Origin: Arabidopsis thaliana
Lineage: Eukaryota; Streptophyta; Magnoliopsida; Brassicales; Brassicaceae
DNA length: 64,000 nucleotides
NCBI RefSeq assembly: GCF_000001735.4
Contig: NC_003070.9
Coordinates: forward strand, 24,041,971-24,105,970
Direction of reading: 5' to 3'
In this document: piece after piece, positions 38,401 through 49,300 of the stretch
Layout of the letters: every line of letters begins with the position of its first letter
Numbering within the stretch: position 1 is the stretch's first letter
Notes under the pieces: model-generated
What the model saw: only the letters and a program-made list of their open reading frames with translations
What the model was told of the DNA's origin: nothing
The model's database searches: none
Program-made: the position numbers and the translations under genes

Positions 38401-39938
38401 CACCAAGCTTATCTTCTGTCTATAAACAGAGACAAATCAGACTCACAGATATATCTAAATGAGGAAGAAGATTCATTGAACAACATGTAAAGGTGATGTT
38501 AATAATAAAATTGATCACAAAGGCATAAAGACCAACCTCCAATTATGGCTTTAACTGACGCAAACATTGCTTCTATAGTATCAGGATTACTTGATTTTTC
38601 ACTTAAGCACATAACCATTGATAAAGCTCCTAGACGCCTGTCTTCATCCGTATGCCGAGCCTGTGGTAGTATAACTGGTAGCAGTTCCAGGGCATACTTA
38701 CTTAGATCAATGTTTACATTTGCTAATAGAAATCCAACTGATTCCAGGACAATTTCTGGATTACGCTTCAACATTTTAACAGCTGCAGGAAGGATGACAG
38801 TTTGGAATTCCTCATGTGACAAGCGTTGAAGAAGAGGTTTGAAACAATTACTAAGATTTGGTTTCTGCTTTTCTCTAGAATTCAGGACATCTTTAACATA
38901 GATATCAACAAATATGGCCTGCGAATGAGAAACAAACAGATTGATGATTTAAAAAAACAAAAATTGAGAGGCAAACAAAACATTTGCAAATCTAGTTTGT
39001 TTAAGAAGCAGAGCAAAATAGGAAAAGTGAATTTAATTATACCTTTGACTGTTCAAATAGAGCAGGAGACGAACAAGAGAACTCAAGCAGTAGTCCTAAT
39101 AACTCAGGGCTATCCTTGTACGGAATCCGTGAACCTTTAACTTCATCCATATATAAACTGTAGATAGCTTGTGACTACAAAAACAAAAACCGAATTCTTT
39201 AATCAATACAGTTCATACATTAGATTATTTCATACAAATGTACAGTGTCAAGCCAGACCTGAGAGAACAAATGGAACATAAATCTTTTACAAGCCCTCCG
39301 CATACGGAAAGAGCTCTCCATAATGATACGAAGTAATGAAGCCTGCGTTGATGCAACTCTAACAAATGCATTCTTCGAAACAGTAGCGAATTGACTTTTT
39401 TCCAGAAGAAGACATGACCAAATTAGTAGTCTGTAACAGACTGTATCAAAACAAAATTTCAACTGCTTTTCCATAACTTGAACAAGCATGGCCGCAAAAG
39501 TTTTCATGAAGGTAACATTTCCCAGTCCCTTTACAATCAAATCATCTACAGCTTTCCGTGAGGCACGGTCATCATATATAGCCAATGTTTGGAATATCAT
39601 GTCAACTATAACAGGCGCAATATCAGACGTCATATCTGCAAATAAATCATTCAGAGCACCAGTTCAATGTACAATCTCATATCTGCAAATACTTCTAAGG
39701 ACAAATCCAGTTCAATGTGAATGTTTTGAACATTAAACTTCAAATGACTATGGTTTAATACGAGTTTAGTCTTAGAGTATAATCGCAACAGTGGAATTAT
39801 TCGAATCGATAATGAATGGTTACCGGAATTCTGGAGAATCTCGGGGATATCATGGCGGAAGATCCGGAGTCTGATTAAAGTGGAGCTTGTAGAGACAGAG
39901 CCAGAGATGGAGAGAAGAGACTCCAACGGAGAAGCCAT
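23497..39938 (-). CDS. ILA: ILITYHIA, GCN1-type HEAT-repeat translation regulator (many exons)
   Basis: A very large minus-strand gene cut into dozens of short exons; only the ends were resolved exactly (first coding exon 39824-39938, beginning [16 protein letters not shown]; last three 23790-23922, 23591-23669, 23497-23512, ending PEQRPSRK). In between, nearly every exon codes for HEAT helices. Pieces matching the eEF3-like core of GCN1 include [16 protein letters not shown] (32.5 kb), [16 protein letters not shown] (31.2 kb), [17 protein letters not shown] and [13 protein letters not shown] (30.3-30.4 kb), [16 protein letters not shown] (29.1 kb). The region near 24.7-28.7 kb matches the part that binds the RWD domain of GCN2. 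Known role: GCN1 works with the kinase GCN2 on stalled or uncharged-tRNA ribosomes so that eIF2alpha is phosphorylated; in Arabidopsis ILITYHIA (At1g64790) is needed for immunity and growth. An expected length near 2,600 residues is from memory. The last intron is stop-free and in frame. Confidence 0.93.
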
Positions 39939-41152
39939 TTCTTTCCACGGAGATTGACCGGGGCCAGGTTGGTAGGTCAGAACAATCGTAAAAGGGTAAA
40001 ACGGTGAAGCTTCTTCTTCTTCTTCGTCTCTGTGGCTACTAGGGTTTAGGCTAAGCCAGTGGGTTAGTTTGCAGAAGATGAAGAGTGAAAGAAACTGAAA
40101 ATGAATCTGAAAGTTTGTTTTTGGGCTTCGATTTAAGTTTGGTTTGTTCATTCGGGCTTTTAAAGTCCATGGATAATGGATTCACTTTTAATGTTGGAAT
40201 TTGTGTGTGTTTTTTGGTGGGAAGAATTTGTGTGTTAAAAAAACTAGATCTAAGACAAAATATAATTAGGGGTTTTCTCCTGTCTTCTCTCTCCCCAAAC
40301 CTTTCAGAGAGGAGACACCATCGTTCATCCTTTTTGATTCCGGTTTGTCCGGATTTGTACATATTCTCGTCTCTGTGCGAGATAAATAAAGTTCCGACTT
40401 TAGATCGGATTTCCTTACCGGCAAAGTCTGGTTTAGATCTCTTTTACAACTGCGATGTCGAAGCCCTCTGTTTTACTTCCAAATCTCGTCTGATCTCTCT
40501 AATCTTTTGTGGAATTATATCTTCGTCACTTATTTTTGCTCATGTCATAGGAGCAAAGAACAGATTACATCAATTCTCGATGTAGTCAGTGGTGGAGCCT
40601 CCCTGGAGATGGTGATGTTCAGCGAATTTCGAAACAGTTTGGAATTGGGATCCACAGAAGGAAAGAGGACGTTCACCGCTTCAGAGCTGATCGGTGGTGG
40701 CTCATCGGAGTTTTTAGCGGTTTCCGGCGAACTAACGGCGGAGCTTGCATCTGACGCGTGGCAATGTGAAGACCACGTATCATATACGTGTCCAACCCTA
40801 AATCAACTATACTTTAATTGTATTTTATTTCTCTGTTTGATTTAGTTTTGGGCCTGGCCTATTAATTTCCATATGTAATCCTCTTTGGACCTTCTGTAAT
40901 CTGCCCAATTTGGGCTTTATCAATCAAAATGGCCGACAAAAAATAAATAAAAAATTGTGTGTTAAAAATGATAAATTCTAAACAAAAATTAGACAACAAC
41001 ACTCACTTAAATCACATCAAACAACATATAAACGGTTATAAATATGTATATTATTGAGTTAAAAGTTATAGATTTATGTCTGTATAGTTAGATATTAGAA
41101 AATACACTAAAAATACACTTTCTTAAGATCACTTAAAACGGCTTAAATCCAT
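39939..41152. other. ILITYHIA promoter and possible unannotated plus-strand transcript
   Basis: The ILITYHIA leader and promoter lie at about 39939-40080 (a telo-box-like CTAGGGTTT at 40038-40046). From 40085 to 40845 the composition is less AT-rich and plus-strand frames run through it: 40085-40585 and an overlapping frame ending at 40845 with SILDVVSGGASLEMVMF and ASELIGGGSSEFLAVSG. TCATAG/GAGCAAAG at about 40550 could be an acceptor site. I recognise no family and cannot prove a gene. An ACGT-core cluster sits at 40755-40792. The remainder to 41152 is AT-rich. Confidence 0.35.
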
Positions 41153-41611
41153 TTAATAACACATGCATATTAATTTTTTACAAAAAAAAAACACAAAATA
41201 ATTTTTAAACCAATCATGCATACGTGTTTGCGGTCCACTATTTTTTTCTAAGTAAATCCCATCAATTTTTGCAATCCATGTTCGTTTTTGACGACATCGC
41301 CGCTTAGAAGCTCCTCTATATGCTTTCCATAAGATATGATGATATTGACCTTGTCTTAAAAGACACTTCCATATTGTTCTTTTGCTTACATGCTCGCCGA
41401 AACTAAATTCATACTTACCATTGAATAAGACATCGTGGACGGATATAGTGTTGTCTTTAGATGTGCAATTAACTTTGAGAATACTATTGGGAGCAAGTTC
41501 ATTTCGAAATTCTAATGTGTTATCCTTGCAACCCCATGGTACTACTGTCCAACTTTCATTTAAACCAAAATATATGGAAATGACTATTAGAAAAACAATG
41601 AGATGGTTCAT
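41153..41611 (-). CDS. S-protein homologue (plant self-incompatibility S1 family)
   Basis: A single exon of 152 residues from an ATG at 41611. Residues 1-20 are a clear signal peptide. The mature part fits the SPH family of small secreted proteins: WTVVPWGCKD, LKVNCTSKDNTISVHDVL, FSFGEHVSKRTIWKCLL, and RRCRQKRTWIAKIDGIYL, with four Cys (28, 49, 83, 106) as expected for two disulfides. The best-known member is the poppy S1 stigma determinant; most Arabidopsis homologues have no known function. Oddity: family members usually end shortly after the IDGIYL-like strand, whereas this frame runs on about 30 residues through an A/T-rich tract to a Phe/Cys-rich tail (FVFFFCKKLICMCY). This suggests a changed stop. 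It may be expressed at low level or be decaying. Confidence 0.75.
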   Translation of the reverse strand: MNHLIVFLIVISIYFGLNESWTVVPWGCKDNTLEFRNELAPNSILKVNCTSKDNTISVHDVLFNGKYEFSFGEHVSKRTIWKCLLRQGQYHHILWKAYRGASKRRCRQKRTWIAKIDGIYLEKNSGPQTRMHDWFKNYFVFFFCKKLICMCY

Positions 41612-43115
41612 TTCTCGGATTCATAAGTTCTTTTGTAGTAATATGAATCTAAGACATCAAAGTGTAGTATATGGAGACATTATGAAGGCATTAGCTAAAT
41701 TTAAACACAAACATGAACCAATAAACCTTTGGCTAGAGAAACATTTATCATCGAAAAACAAGGTGGACCAATAAGTTCAAAATAAAATAATTAACTTCTA
41801 ATTCTCACCACTAAATTAAACAAACCAAAAAAGTCAAATATCTTACTAAATTCTTGGAAATGTTTTATTTTGATAATACTAGATGTCAGTTCTCGGTTTG
41901 ATCGGTTTAAATAGGGACATAACTAAATGTTTAGTGTAAATTATGGTTTGGTTTGGTTCGGTTTGAGTTCAGTTAATTCGGTTCAGTTCAGTTTGGCTAG
42001 GTTTGGTTCAGTTTGGCTAGGTTCGGTCAAAATGCACATCCCTAATGAAAACATAGAGACGATAAGAGTCAAAAGTGGTAAAAACTGTGACATATCTAAA
42101 CCGCTATGTCATAGTCTAGACAATTATTGCAGTCGCTCGTAGCACGGTTCTCAATTAAGATTTTAGCTTGTACAACAGGCTTGGTTATGATTTATGAAGT
42201 TACCTTGGTGGTCGACCATGTGGGTGTGTGCTGAGGTCAACCACAGATGAGGTTAGATGAGGGCGACCCAAAATCAATCTTTTAGGCCAACTTCTTCCTT
42301 TGCACAAGTTTGCCGCCAAATTGACATGTCTTTTATACTTAAGAGATTTGACATTCAATTATCAATGTTTCAAAAAAAAAAGATCATTCAATTTGGTACT
42401 TCAACAAATGTCAAATCTCTTAAGTACATGTCCAATGCGCTGTTTTGCTTCTTCTTTTTTTGCATTTTCCACGTTCTCGACATGTAAAGACGTAAGACAC
42501 ACGACAATACTAGAAGTGAAACTATATCTTTAGGTCATAAAACCGCATAAAACGATTAAATTATTATAAAAAATGTATGGCAATTATGTGAATTTCAAGC
42601 ATAGAAGTTTTCTTCCTTTATTGTCTTTTCATGATTGAAACTCACAATCGTTATAGTATACGACACAACTCATTATTATTTTTAACAAGGGTTTAGAACA
42701 ACATAAATTGGTTTTAAGATACTTAATTGTCATATTAACTAAGAATAATTTGTGTTCTATTTCCATTTAGTTATCATAAGTGAAGATCAGTGTTTGAAGG
42801 GCAGTGAGTGAAATTAAAGAAACTAAAAATAGCCATTTGTTTCTTAATGTCCACCTCATCCTTGATATATATCTCAATACGTTTTATAATTTGCTTGTGT
42901 GGTTGGGAGAGAGAGAAATGAGAACGTAAAAGAAGGAAAACACGAAAACAACACAAAAGGATTTGGTTGGTTTGCTTTTAAAATGCTAAATGACAGATAC
43001 ATACGGGTAAGAAGGCGTGACTCCCTCTCCTCCCCTCCCACTTTTTCATCATTGGCCATTTATAAATTTAATTCTCAATTCACTCCAAATCTCATCATCT
43101 CACGTTTCTTTATCG
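41612..43115. other. intergenic region with GGTTTGGTT repeats and a foldback
   Basis: Between 41938 and 42030 the plus strand is built of degenerate GGTTTGGTTCGGTTT / TCAGTTTGGCTAG words, including an approximately 22-bp unit twice in tandem near 41991-42028. A near-perfect inverted repeat lies at 42323-42432. The last 100 bases are the probable promoter and leader of the next gene. No coding gene is supported; frames opposite the S-protein homologue are shadows. Confidence 0.5.
42323..42432. repeat. foldback (inverted repeat), candidate small-RNA precursor
   Basis: Left arm 42323-42355 and right arm 42407-42432 are reverse complements over all 26 bases of the right arm (GACATGT plus ACTTAAGAGATTTGACATT), with a 7-base bulge (CTTTTAT) in the left arm. 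The loop is 51 bases and contains an A run. This folds into a long hairpin in RNA from either strand. It could be a young MIRNA-like locus or a remnant of a foldback element. Confidence 0.6.
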
Positions 43116-43463
43116 ATGGAGGGTTCGTCTACAAGCCACAAACGCAAGAAAAATGACGAGCATACTAAGAAGAGCAAGAAAAGACAACATGTGAGAGCCA
43201 ACAATGTAGAAAACAAGATGGAAGAGAAGAGAAGTGGGAGTAATGAAGAGAGTTTGGGAGTTTTTGAGTTCCCGTGGATGAAGGAGAGTATGATCTCAAC
43301 CTCACTTGATTGGAGTCTACCGGAATCTATGTTTCCGGTCTTAGATGATGGTAATGAGATGTTTGAAGAGATTAGTGATGTGAGATGGCCAGTGAAAAGG
43401 GTTAGTAATTATAGGTTGGAGTTTGAGGCTTTTGAATGCATTTGGACTTCTATTTTGGATTAG
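43116..43463 (+). CDS. small uncharacterised protein with chance Antp-type hexapeptide
   Basis: An ATG at 43116 opens a 115-residue intronless frame. The first 40 residues are Lys/Arg/His-rich (SHKRKKNDEHTKKSKKRQH) and read as a nuclear localisation signal. The second half is acidic and aromatic (LPESMFPVLDDGNEMFEEIS, then AFECIWTSILD). Residues 51-56 are EFPWMK, which fits the homeobox Antennapedia hexapeptide pattern, but no homeodomain follows. The frame extends upstream to 43017 without a stop, starting from ATG-less sequence; the ATG at 43116 follows a leader with a CT-rich tract. I recall an Arabidopsis locus here (At1g64800) annotated as DNA-binding, probably because of that pattern. 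Function unknown. Confidence 0.65.
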   Translation: MEGSSTSHKRKKNDEHTKKSKKRQHVRANNVENKMEEKRSGSNEESLGVFEFPWMKESMISTSLDWSLPESMFPVLDDGNEMFEEISDVRWPVKRVSNYRLEFEAFECIWTSILD

Positions 43464-44911
43464 ATTGAAATATTTGTTAGCCATGTACTTCAAATTGCAT
43501 TGAGAGTCTAGGACCAAACATTTTTCATTTTTGTTTTTGTGTTGATAATAATGTGTTTGTTGAGATGTAAAAGAGAGTAGAAGGAACGGAGTAGTGTTTG
43601 GTTATTTAGATACGACGGAAAAGTAAGGGATAGAGGAGCAACATTTCTTTCTGCAAAGAAAATAAAATGAATTTTGCATTAGTATACATGTCGACGTTAA
43701 CATTTCCTTTACGATTCAACTTCGTCACTCGCCAAGCTTTGTGGCCTCCCTCCAGGACATGACAAAACTAAGCAAAAACGTTTCACTGATGGCATGCATG
43801 AAGATTCCATGTTTGATCATCGACACACAACCACTGTTTGGAATCATATATTTTCTGACCTCAACTTCAACACAAGACCCAGTATTAACAAAGTTCATGT
43901 AACTGTTTGATAAGAAAAATTGATGTTATCTTATCCATAACTGGAACAATGTGCTGTGAAAAGTTGAAAATCCTGAATGTTTTGACCAATTCAAGGCTAA
44001 AAACAAAGATTGTTAACAAAGTTTGGATAAAAGACTGAGCCAAAAATTAACTCAAGATAATTTAAAAGCTCATGCCAAAATTTTGGAAACAAATAAGTAT
44101 AAATCAACGATATAACTTAACTAAATTTTGGAAGATTTCACATTTCACAAGTTTTTCTTTTCTTAACATGTTATTTTCTATATGAACATCTAATTTATAA
44201 ATAAAACATATTGAAGGTTGTAATTTTAGATTTAGGATGATAAATTAGTTCACATAAATAAAAGAGAAATACATATTACGGGAAAAATATTATGTTTCGT
44301 AATATACAAATATTGAAAGAACAAAATCAAAATCAAAACTAAAATTTATTTAAATCTATTTCAAAAGGAATATGATCCTAAATTCTATTAAAGTTACGAC
44401 CAAAAAAATATAATCTATTAAAGTTATTACTTTTTAACTTTTACCTACCATTTGACAAATTCGTTCTTATTTAGTTATAGAAAATAATAGTTAATCGTTA
44501 AATTATATTTTGGTGTCATAAAAATAATAATATATATTTTTGTTGTTGTGCAAAGCAGCAAAGGTGTCATAATAAAATCCAACTCACATTAAAACCAGCG
44601 GACAAGGAGTTAAATTCACCGTACTACACGGTCTGAGCTGATTGCGTGTTCTCTTAAAACTCCAGTTCACCGACGAACAACGAAGTATCGTGGAATCCAT
44701 TTCATGGGCCGAAGATTTCTCACTTCTCTTCAGTGTATAACTTCTCTAGTTCTCTGTGTTCTTGTATATATGCACACCCCATGTTCGATGAAATTACGAA
44801 ACCATGTAATCGTTATCAAATCCTCATCTATTTTCTTAAATGTTGCAGGAATCTGGGAAAGTAATCGTTTTTGGCTTAATTCTGATTTGGGTTCTTACTT
44901 ATATAGTCAAC
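43464..44911. other. spacer and APO1 leader
   Basis: The left part is the 3' region of the small gene, followed by AT-rich DNA to about 44570 with no gene. From about 44600 the sequence is the APO1 leader. A spliced leader is likely: a probable donor lies near 44735 and an acceptor TTGCAG at 44844-44849. An upstream ATG at 44704 (MGRRFLTSLQ) is in this leader and may be an upstream frame. Confidence 0.45.
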
Positions 44912-46306
44912 ATGCTTCTGGTTTCTCCTGCTTGTAGAGGTGTTTATCTTCAGACCATAGATCCAAAGCCAATTGATTTCTCAGCTAGAGCCTCTTATGC
45001 ACTTTGCTTTCAGGTAACCATTTCATCTCCTGTAACTTTGATCTTGTTGATTCCTATCTTGAAGTTGTAAAGTTTGGATTTTTCTTCTTTTATGTAGATT
45101 CCTACTTCAATCCCTAAAAGAGAGTGTTTGATGAGGTTAGGAACGGTCTTTTGTTTTAATCAGAAGCATAGAGAGCAGACAAGTTTTAAGAAACGGTATG
45201 TATCTACGCAGAATGTGGATCTTCCTCCTATTTTACCAAAGAACAAGAAGAAACCTTATCCTATTCCTTTTAAGCAAATCCAAGAAGAGGCTAGGAAAGA
45301 TAAGAAACTTGCTCAGATGGGTATAGAGAAACAGTTGGATCCTCCTAAAAATGGATTGCTAGTTCCCAATCTTGTTCCTGTGGCTGATCAAGTGATAGAT
45401 AACTGGAAGTTGTTGATCAAGGGTTTAGCACAGCTTCTTCATGTTGTTCCCGTCTTTGCTTGTAGTGAATGTGGAGCGGTTCATGTGGCTAATGTTGGTC
45501 ATAACATTAGGGATTGTAATGGTCCAACGAATTCACAGCGACGTGGTTCTCATTCTTGGGTTAAGGGTACCATTAACGATGTTCTTATTCCTGTTGAGTC
45601 GTACCACATGTATGACCCTTTCGGGCGGCGGATTAAGCATGAAACACGGTTTGAGTATGAAAGAATCCCAGCACTTGTTGAGCTATGTATTCAAGCTGGA
45701 GTTGAGATCCCTGAGTATCCTTGTCGCAGAAGGACACAGCCAATCAGAATGATGGGGAAGAGAGTGATCGATCGAGGTGGATATCATAAAGAGCCTGAAA
45801 AGCCTCAGACATCATCATCATTATCATCTCCATTAGCCGAGCTTGATACTCTTGGTGTTTTTGAAAGGTATCCACCTCCCACTCCAGAGGATATACCTAA
45901 GATAGCACAGGAAACAATGGATGCTTATGAGAAAGTGAGATTGGGGGTGACGAAATTAATGAGGAAATTCACAGTGAAAGCATGCGGATATTGTTCTGAA
46001 GTGCATGTAGGACCATGGGGACATAGTGTAAAGCTGTGCGGAGAGTTCAAGCACCAATGGAGAGATGGGAAGCACGGATGGCAAGATGCTCTTGTGGACG
46101 AAGTCTTTCCTCCAAACTATGTATGGCATGTGAGAGACCTTAAGGGAAATCCGCTTACCGGAAACCTCAGAAGGTTTTATGGTAAAGCCCCTGCTTTGGT
46201 TGAGATTTGTATGCACAGTGGAGCTCGGGTTCCTCAACGCTATAAGGCCATGATGAGGCTTGACATCATTGTTCCTGATTCACAGGAAGCCGACATGGTC
46301 GCATAA
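44912..46306 (+). CDS. APO1: APO1, chloroplast protein needed for photosystem I accumulation
   Basis: Exons 44912-45013 and 45098-46306 join to 436 residues. The N-terminus (MLLVSPACRGVYLQ...) lacks early acids and should be a transit peptide. Two APO repeats are visible, each with the spacing C-x2-C-x4-H-x6-H-x4-C: CSECGAVHVANVGHNIRDC and CGYCSEVHVGPWGHSVKLC, each followed by a W-rich helix and a YERIPALVELC / YGKAPALVEIC block. Known role: APO1 is a plant-only chloroplast protein needed for 4Fe-4S complexes and photosystem I; the family was later shown to bind RNA and promote group II intron splicing (ycf3, ndhB). The conserved Cys/His set probably binds zinc. I recall the locus as At1g64810. 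The start at 44912 was chosen because it gives the 436-residue length and a transit peptide. Confidence 0.93.
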
Positions 46307-46631
46307 GTCCTTGGAAATGTTCAAAGTAGAACTCCTTTGTTAGGATAAAGAAGCTGAAAATAAAATGAGCTGGCTAGCTAGGATCTTTCCTCGTAGGAGA
46401 CATTAGAAATCTTGTCATATAGTGTATTTTGCAATTTGGGTGTAAAATATTTTAGAAATCTTGTCATATAGAAATATTTTAGATATTTGTTTGATTCTCT
46501 ATCATTGACAACTAACCCGGTCACTGGTAATTATAATGGAGACGACTTCAGTGGTATTTGTTTAAATTATTTCTTTGTCTTGAAAGATTCTAAAGATGTT
46601 TTGATCCAACGAGTTTTTGCTGAAAAACTGA

Positions 46632-48588
46632 ATGATGGAAACGGATTTCTCGTTGGTGCGTAAGGAGGAGGAAGAAGAAGAAGATAACAGGAATGGGATG
46701 AGTTATTTGTCAATGGAGATGATGAAGAAGGTGAGCTCCATGGCGGCTCCAATGGTGGCAGTTTCGGTTTCTCAATTCCTCCTTCAAGTCATCTCCATGG
46801 TTATGGCTGGTCATTTGGACGAGCTCTCGCTCTCAGCTGTCGCAATTGCCACTTCCCTCACCAATGTCACTGGTTTCAGCCTCATCGTTGGGTTTGCAGG
46901 TGCGTTAGACACTCTTTGCGGTCAAGCTTTTGGAGCAGAACAATTTGGAAAAATTGGTGCATACACTTACAGCTCAATGCTCTGTCTTCTCGTTTTCTGT
47001 TTTTCAATCTCTATCGTATGGTTTTTCATGGACAAGCTCTTGGAGATTTTCCATCAAGATCCTCTCATCTCTCAATTAGCTTGCAGATACTCAATCTGGC
47101 TCATACCGGCTTTATTCGGATTCACTCTTCTTCAACCTATGACTCGGTATTTCCAGTCACAAGGAATAACTCTTCCTCTCTTCGTGAGCTCTCTTGGAGC
47201 TCTTTGTTTTCACATTCCTTTCTGTTGGCTTCTTGTCTATAAACTGAAATTTGGAATAGTTGGCGCCGCTTTGTCCATCGGTTTTTCATATTGGCTCAAC
47301 GTATTTTTGCTTTGGATTTTCATGAGATACTCTGCTTTGCATCGTGAAATGAAGAATCTTGGTTTGCAAGAACTCATCTCGAGCATGAAGCAGTTCATCG
47401 CCCTCGCGATCCCCTCTGCAATGATGATATGGTAATTTACATATCTACATCCAAAAAAAACAAATCTCAGCAAGATTTAAAAGCTTCTTGGTCTGACTCT
47501 GATCTACAATGAATCCATAATTTTTTTTGTTCTTTGTTCTTTCTTTTTTTGTGTGTAAGTAAAGCCTGGAATGGTGGTCGTTTGAGATTCTACTACTAAT
47601 GTCTGGACTCTTACCAAACTCAAAGCTCGAAACATCGGTGATATCCATTTGGTACATACATATCATTTTGTAAAATAATTCAAACAGTCAAAAAGCTTGT
47701 GATATTCCTAACTTCTATTCATGGAACAGCCTCACAACATCGGCTGTGCATTTCGTTCTGGTGAATGCGATAGGAGCATCCGCAAGGTTTTATAGATTTC
47801 AATTGTTCACAAGAATCTGATTTTTTCATGTAACATAGTATCTCTTAACCTATTTTATCCTGTTTAACACTATAGCACACATGTCTCAAACGAGCTAGGA
47901 GCTGGAAATCATAGGGCAGCTCGAGCCGCGGTTAATTCTGCCATTTTCCTTGGTGGTGTTGGTGCATTAATAACAACCATCACACTTTACAGTTACCGAA
48001 AAAGTTGGGGTTATGTATTCAGCAACGAGAGAGAAGTGGTTCGCTACGCAACCCAAATCACACCCATTCTCTGCCTATCCATTTTCGTTAACAGCTTTCT
48101 CGCCGTGCTCTCAGGTAAGACGATTATACTTTGTTTCTTGAACCCCAAGAAAGTAGGTTCAAATCAAGAATTCTTTCATATTTCAGGGGTTGCCAGAGGA
48201 TCAGGGTGGCAACGTATAGGAGGTTATGCAAGCTTAGGATCATATTATCTTGTCGGAATCCCGTTAGGATGGTTCTTGTGTTTTGTCATGAAATTGAGAG
48301 GGAAAGGACTTTGGATTGGTATACTCATAGCCTCCACTATCCAACTCATTGTTTTTGCTCTTGTCACCTTCTTCACCAATTGGGAACAAGAGGTATATAA
48401 ATTACTAATCATTTTACTTCTAGTTACGGTTACAGTTTTGAATCTGGTTTTGGTTTGTGTTTCAGGCAACGAAAGCTAGAGACAGAGTATTCGAGATGAC
48501 ACCTCAAGTCAAAGGCAACCAAAAAACACAAATTATAGTAGAAGAGGATACACAAGTTTTACTTAATCATATTGCAGAAACTGTGTAA
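46632..48588 (+). CDS. MATE-family efflux transporter (six exons)
   Basis: Exons 46632-47431, 47565-47651, 47730-47786, 47876-48114, 48187-48392 and 48466-48588 give 503 residues (502 from the second ATG at 46635). The protein has an acidic N-terminal segment ([12 protein letters not shown]) and twelve hydrophobic segments. Family motifs are clear: [72 protein letters not shown] and [17 protein letters not shown]. Plant MATE proteins of this DTX type export toxins, alkaloids, flavonoids or hormones in exchange for protons; the substrate here is unknown. The gene lies 325 bases after APO1 on the same strand. Intron 4 (72 nt) is stop-free in frame. I recall it as At1g64820. Confidence 0.93.
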
Positions 48589-49300
48589 AAGTGTAAAACC
48601 ACTTAATGCAACTCTATTGGTCTCCTTCGTTTTAGCATCTAATTACTACTCTTGGATGCTTTACATTTGCATGATGTGTGATTTTAAAATTCTATGATCG
48701 ATGCGTCTTGAGAATATAGATTCTTATTTCAAGTTTGTCAGGGCACACACTACCCATTTCACTTTAGAAGAATTTGGAATCCAATTTTATGCACATAAAC
48801 TAACAGAGGTCACCTAAAACCATTTGCCTAAAGATAGATGCGAAGTTATGAATTCCTTAAATACAGAAAATTTGAAAGTTTGGATGTATTTGTTTCATTA
48901 AACACCATACGAAAACTATCATAAGTTGAAACGATACATAAAAGATCAACATGGTCACTCGTAAGAAATTAGACTTACAAATTGAGTAGTCTAATCTTTT
49001 TTTTTTTTTAGACTATCATATTTTTACTATTTTTATTAGAATTTGTTTTATTTCTCACGAATAACTCTTTCTCTATATAAATTCTAAAAGTATTAAATCT
49101 TCAACATCTATGCATGATATATGTGTTTGTAAACGTTAAATAAAAATGATAATGCAAACATAGTCGCTACACGCTAACACAAACACTAAAAATTTAAGAC
49201 CAGTTTTATTATAGGTATGTAGCATGTACTTCAGGAGAAAAATACACTATTCTTAAGAAATAAATTGGGTAGTATAATAAGAATAAGAAGGTTTAGTGAG
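48589..49300. other. convergent 3' spacer between MATE gene and aspartyl protease
   Basis: Plain AT-rich DNA with the two 3' untranslated regions and a T run at 48998-49009. No gene or strong repeat seen. Confidence 0.55.

Noticed and set aside
41382..41774. 130-codon plus-strand frame
   Set aside because: It is the antisense shadow of the S-protein homologue extended into AT-rich DNA.
48140..48175. GGTTCAAATC resembling a tRNA T-arm
   Set aside because: It lies within MATE intron 4 with no matching D-arm or acceptor stem.
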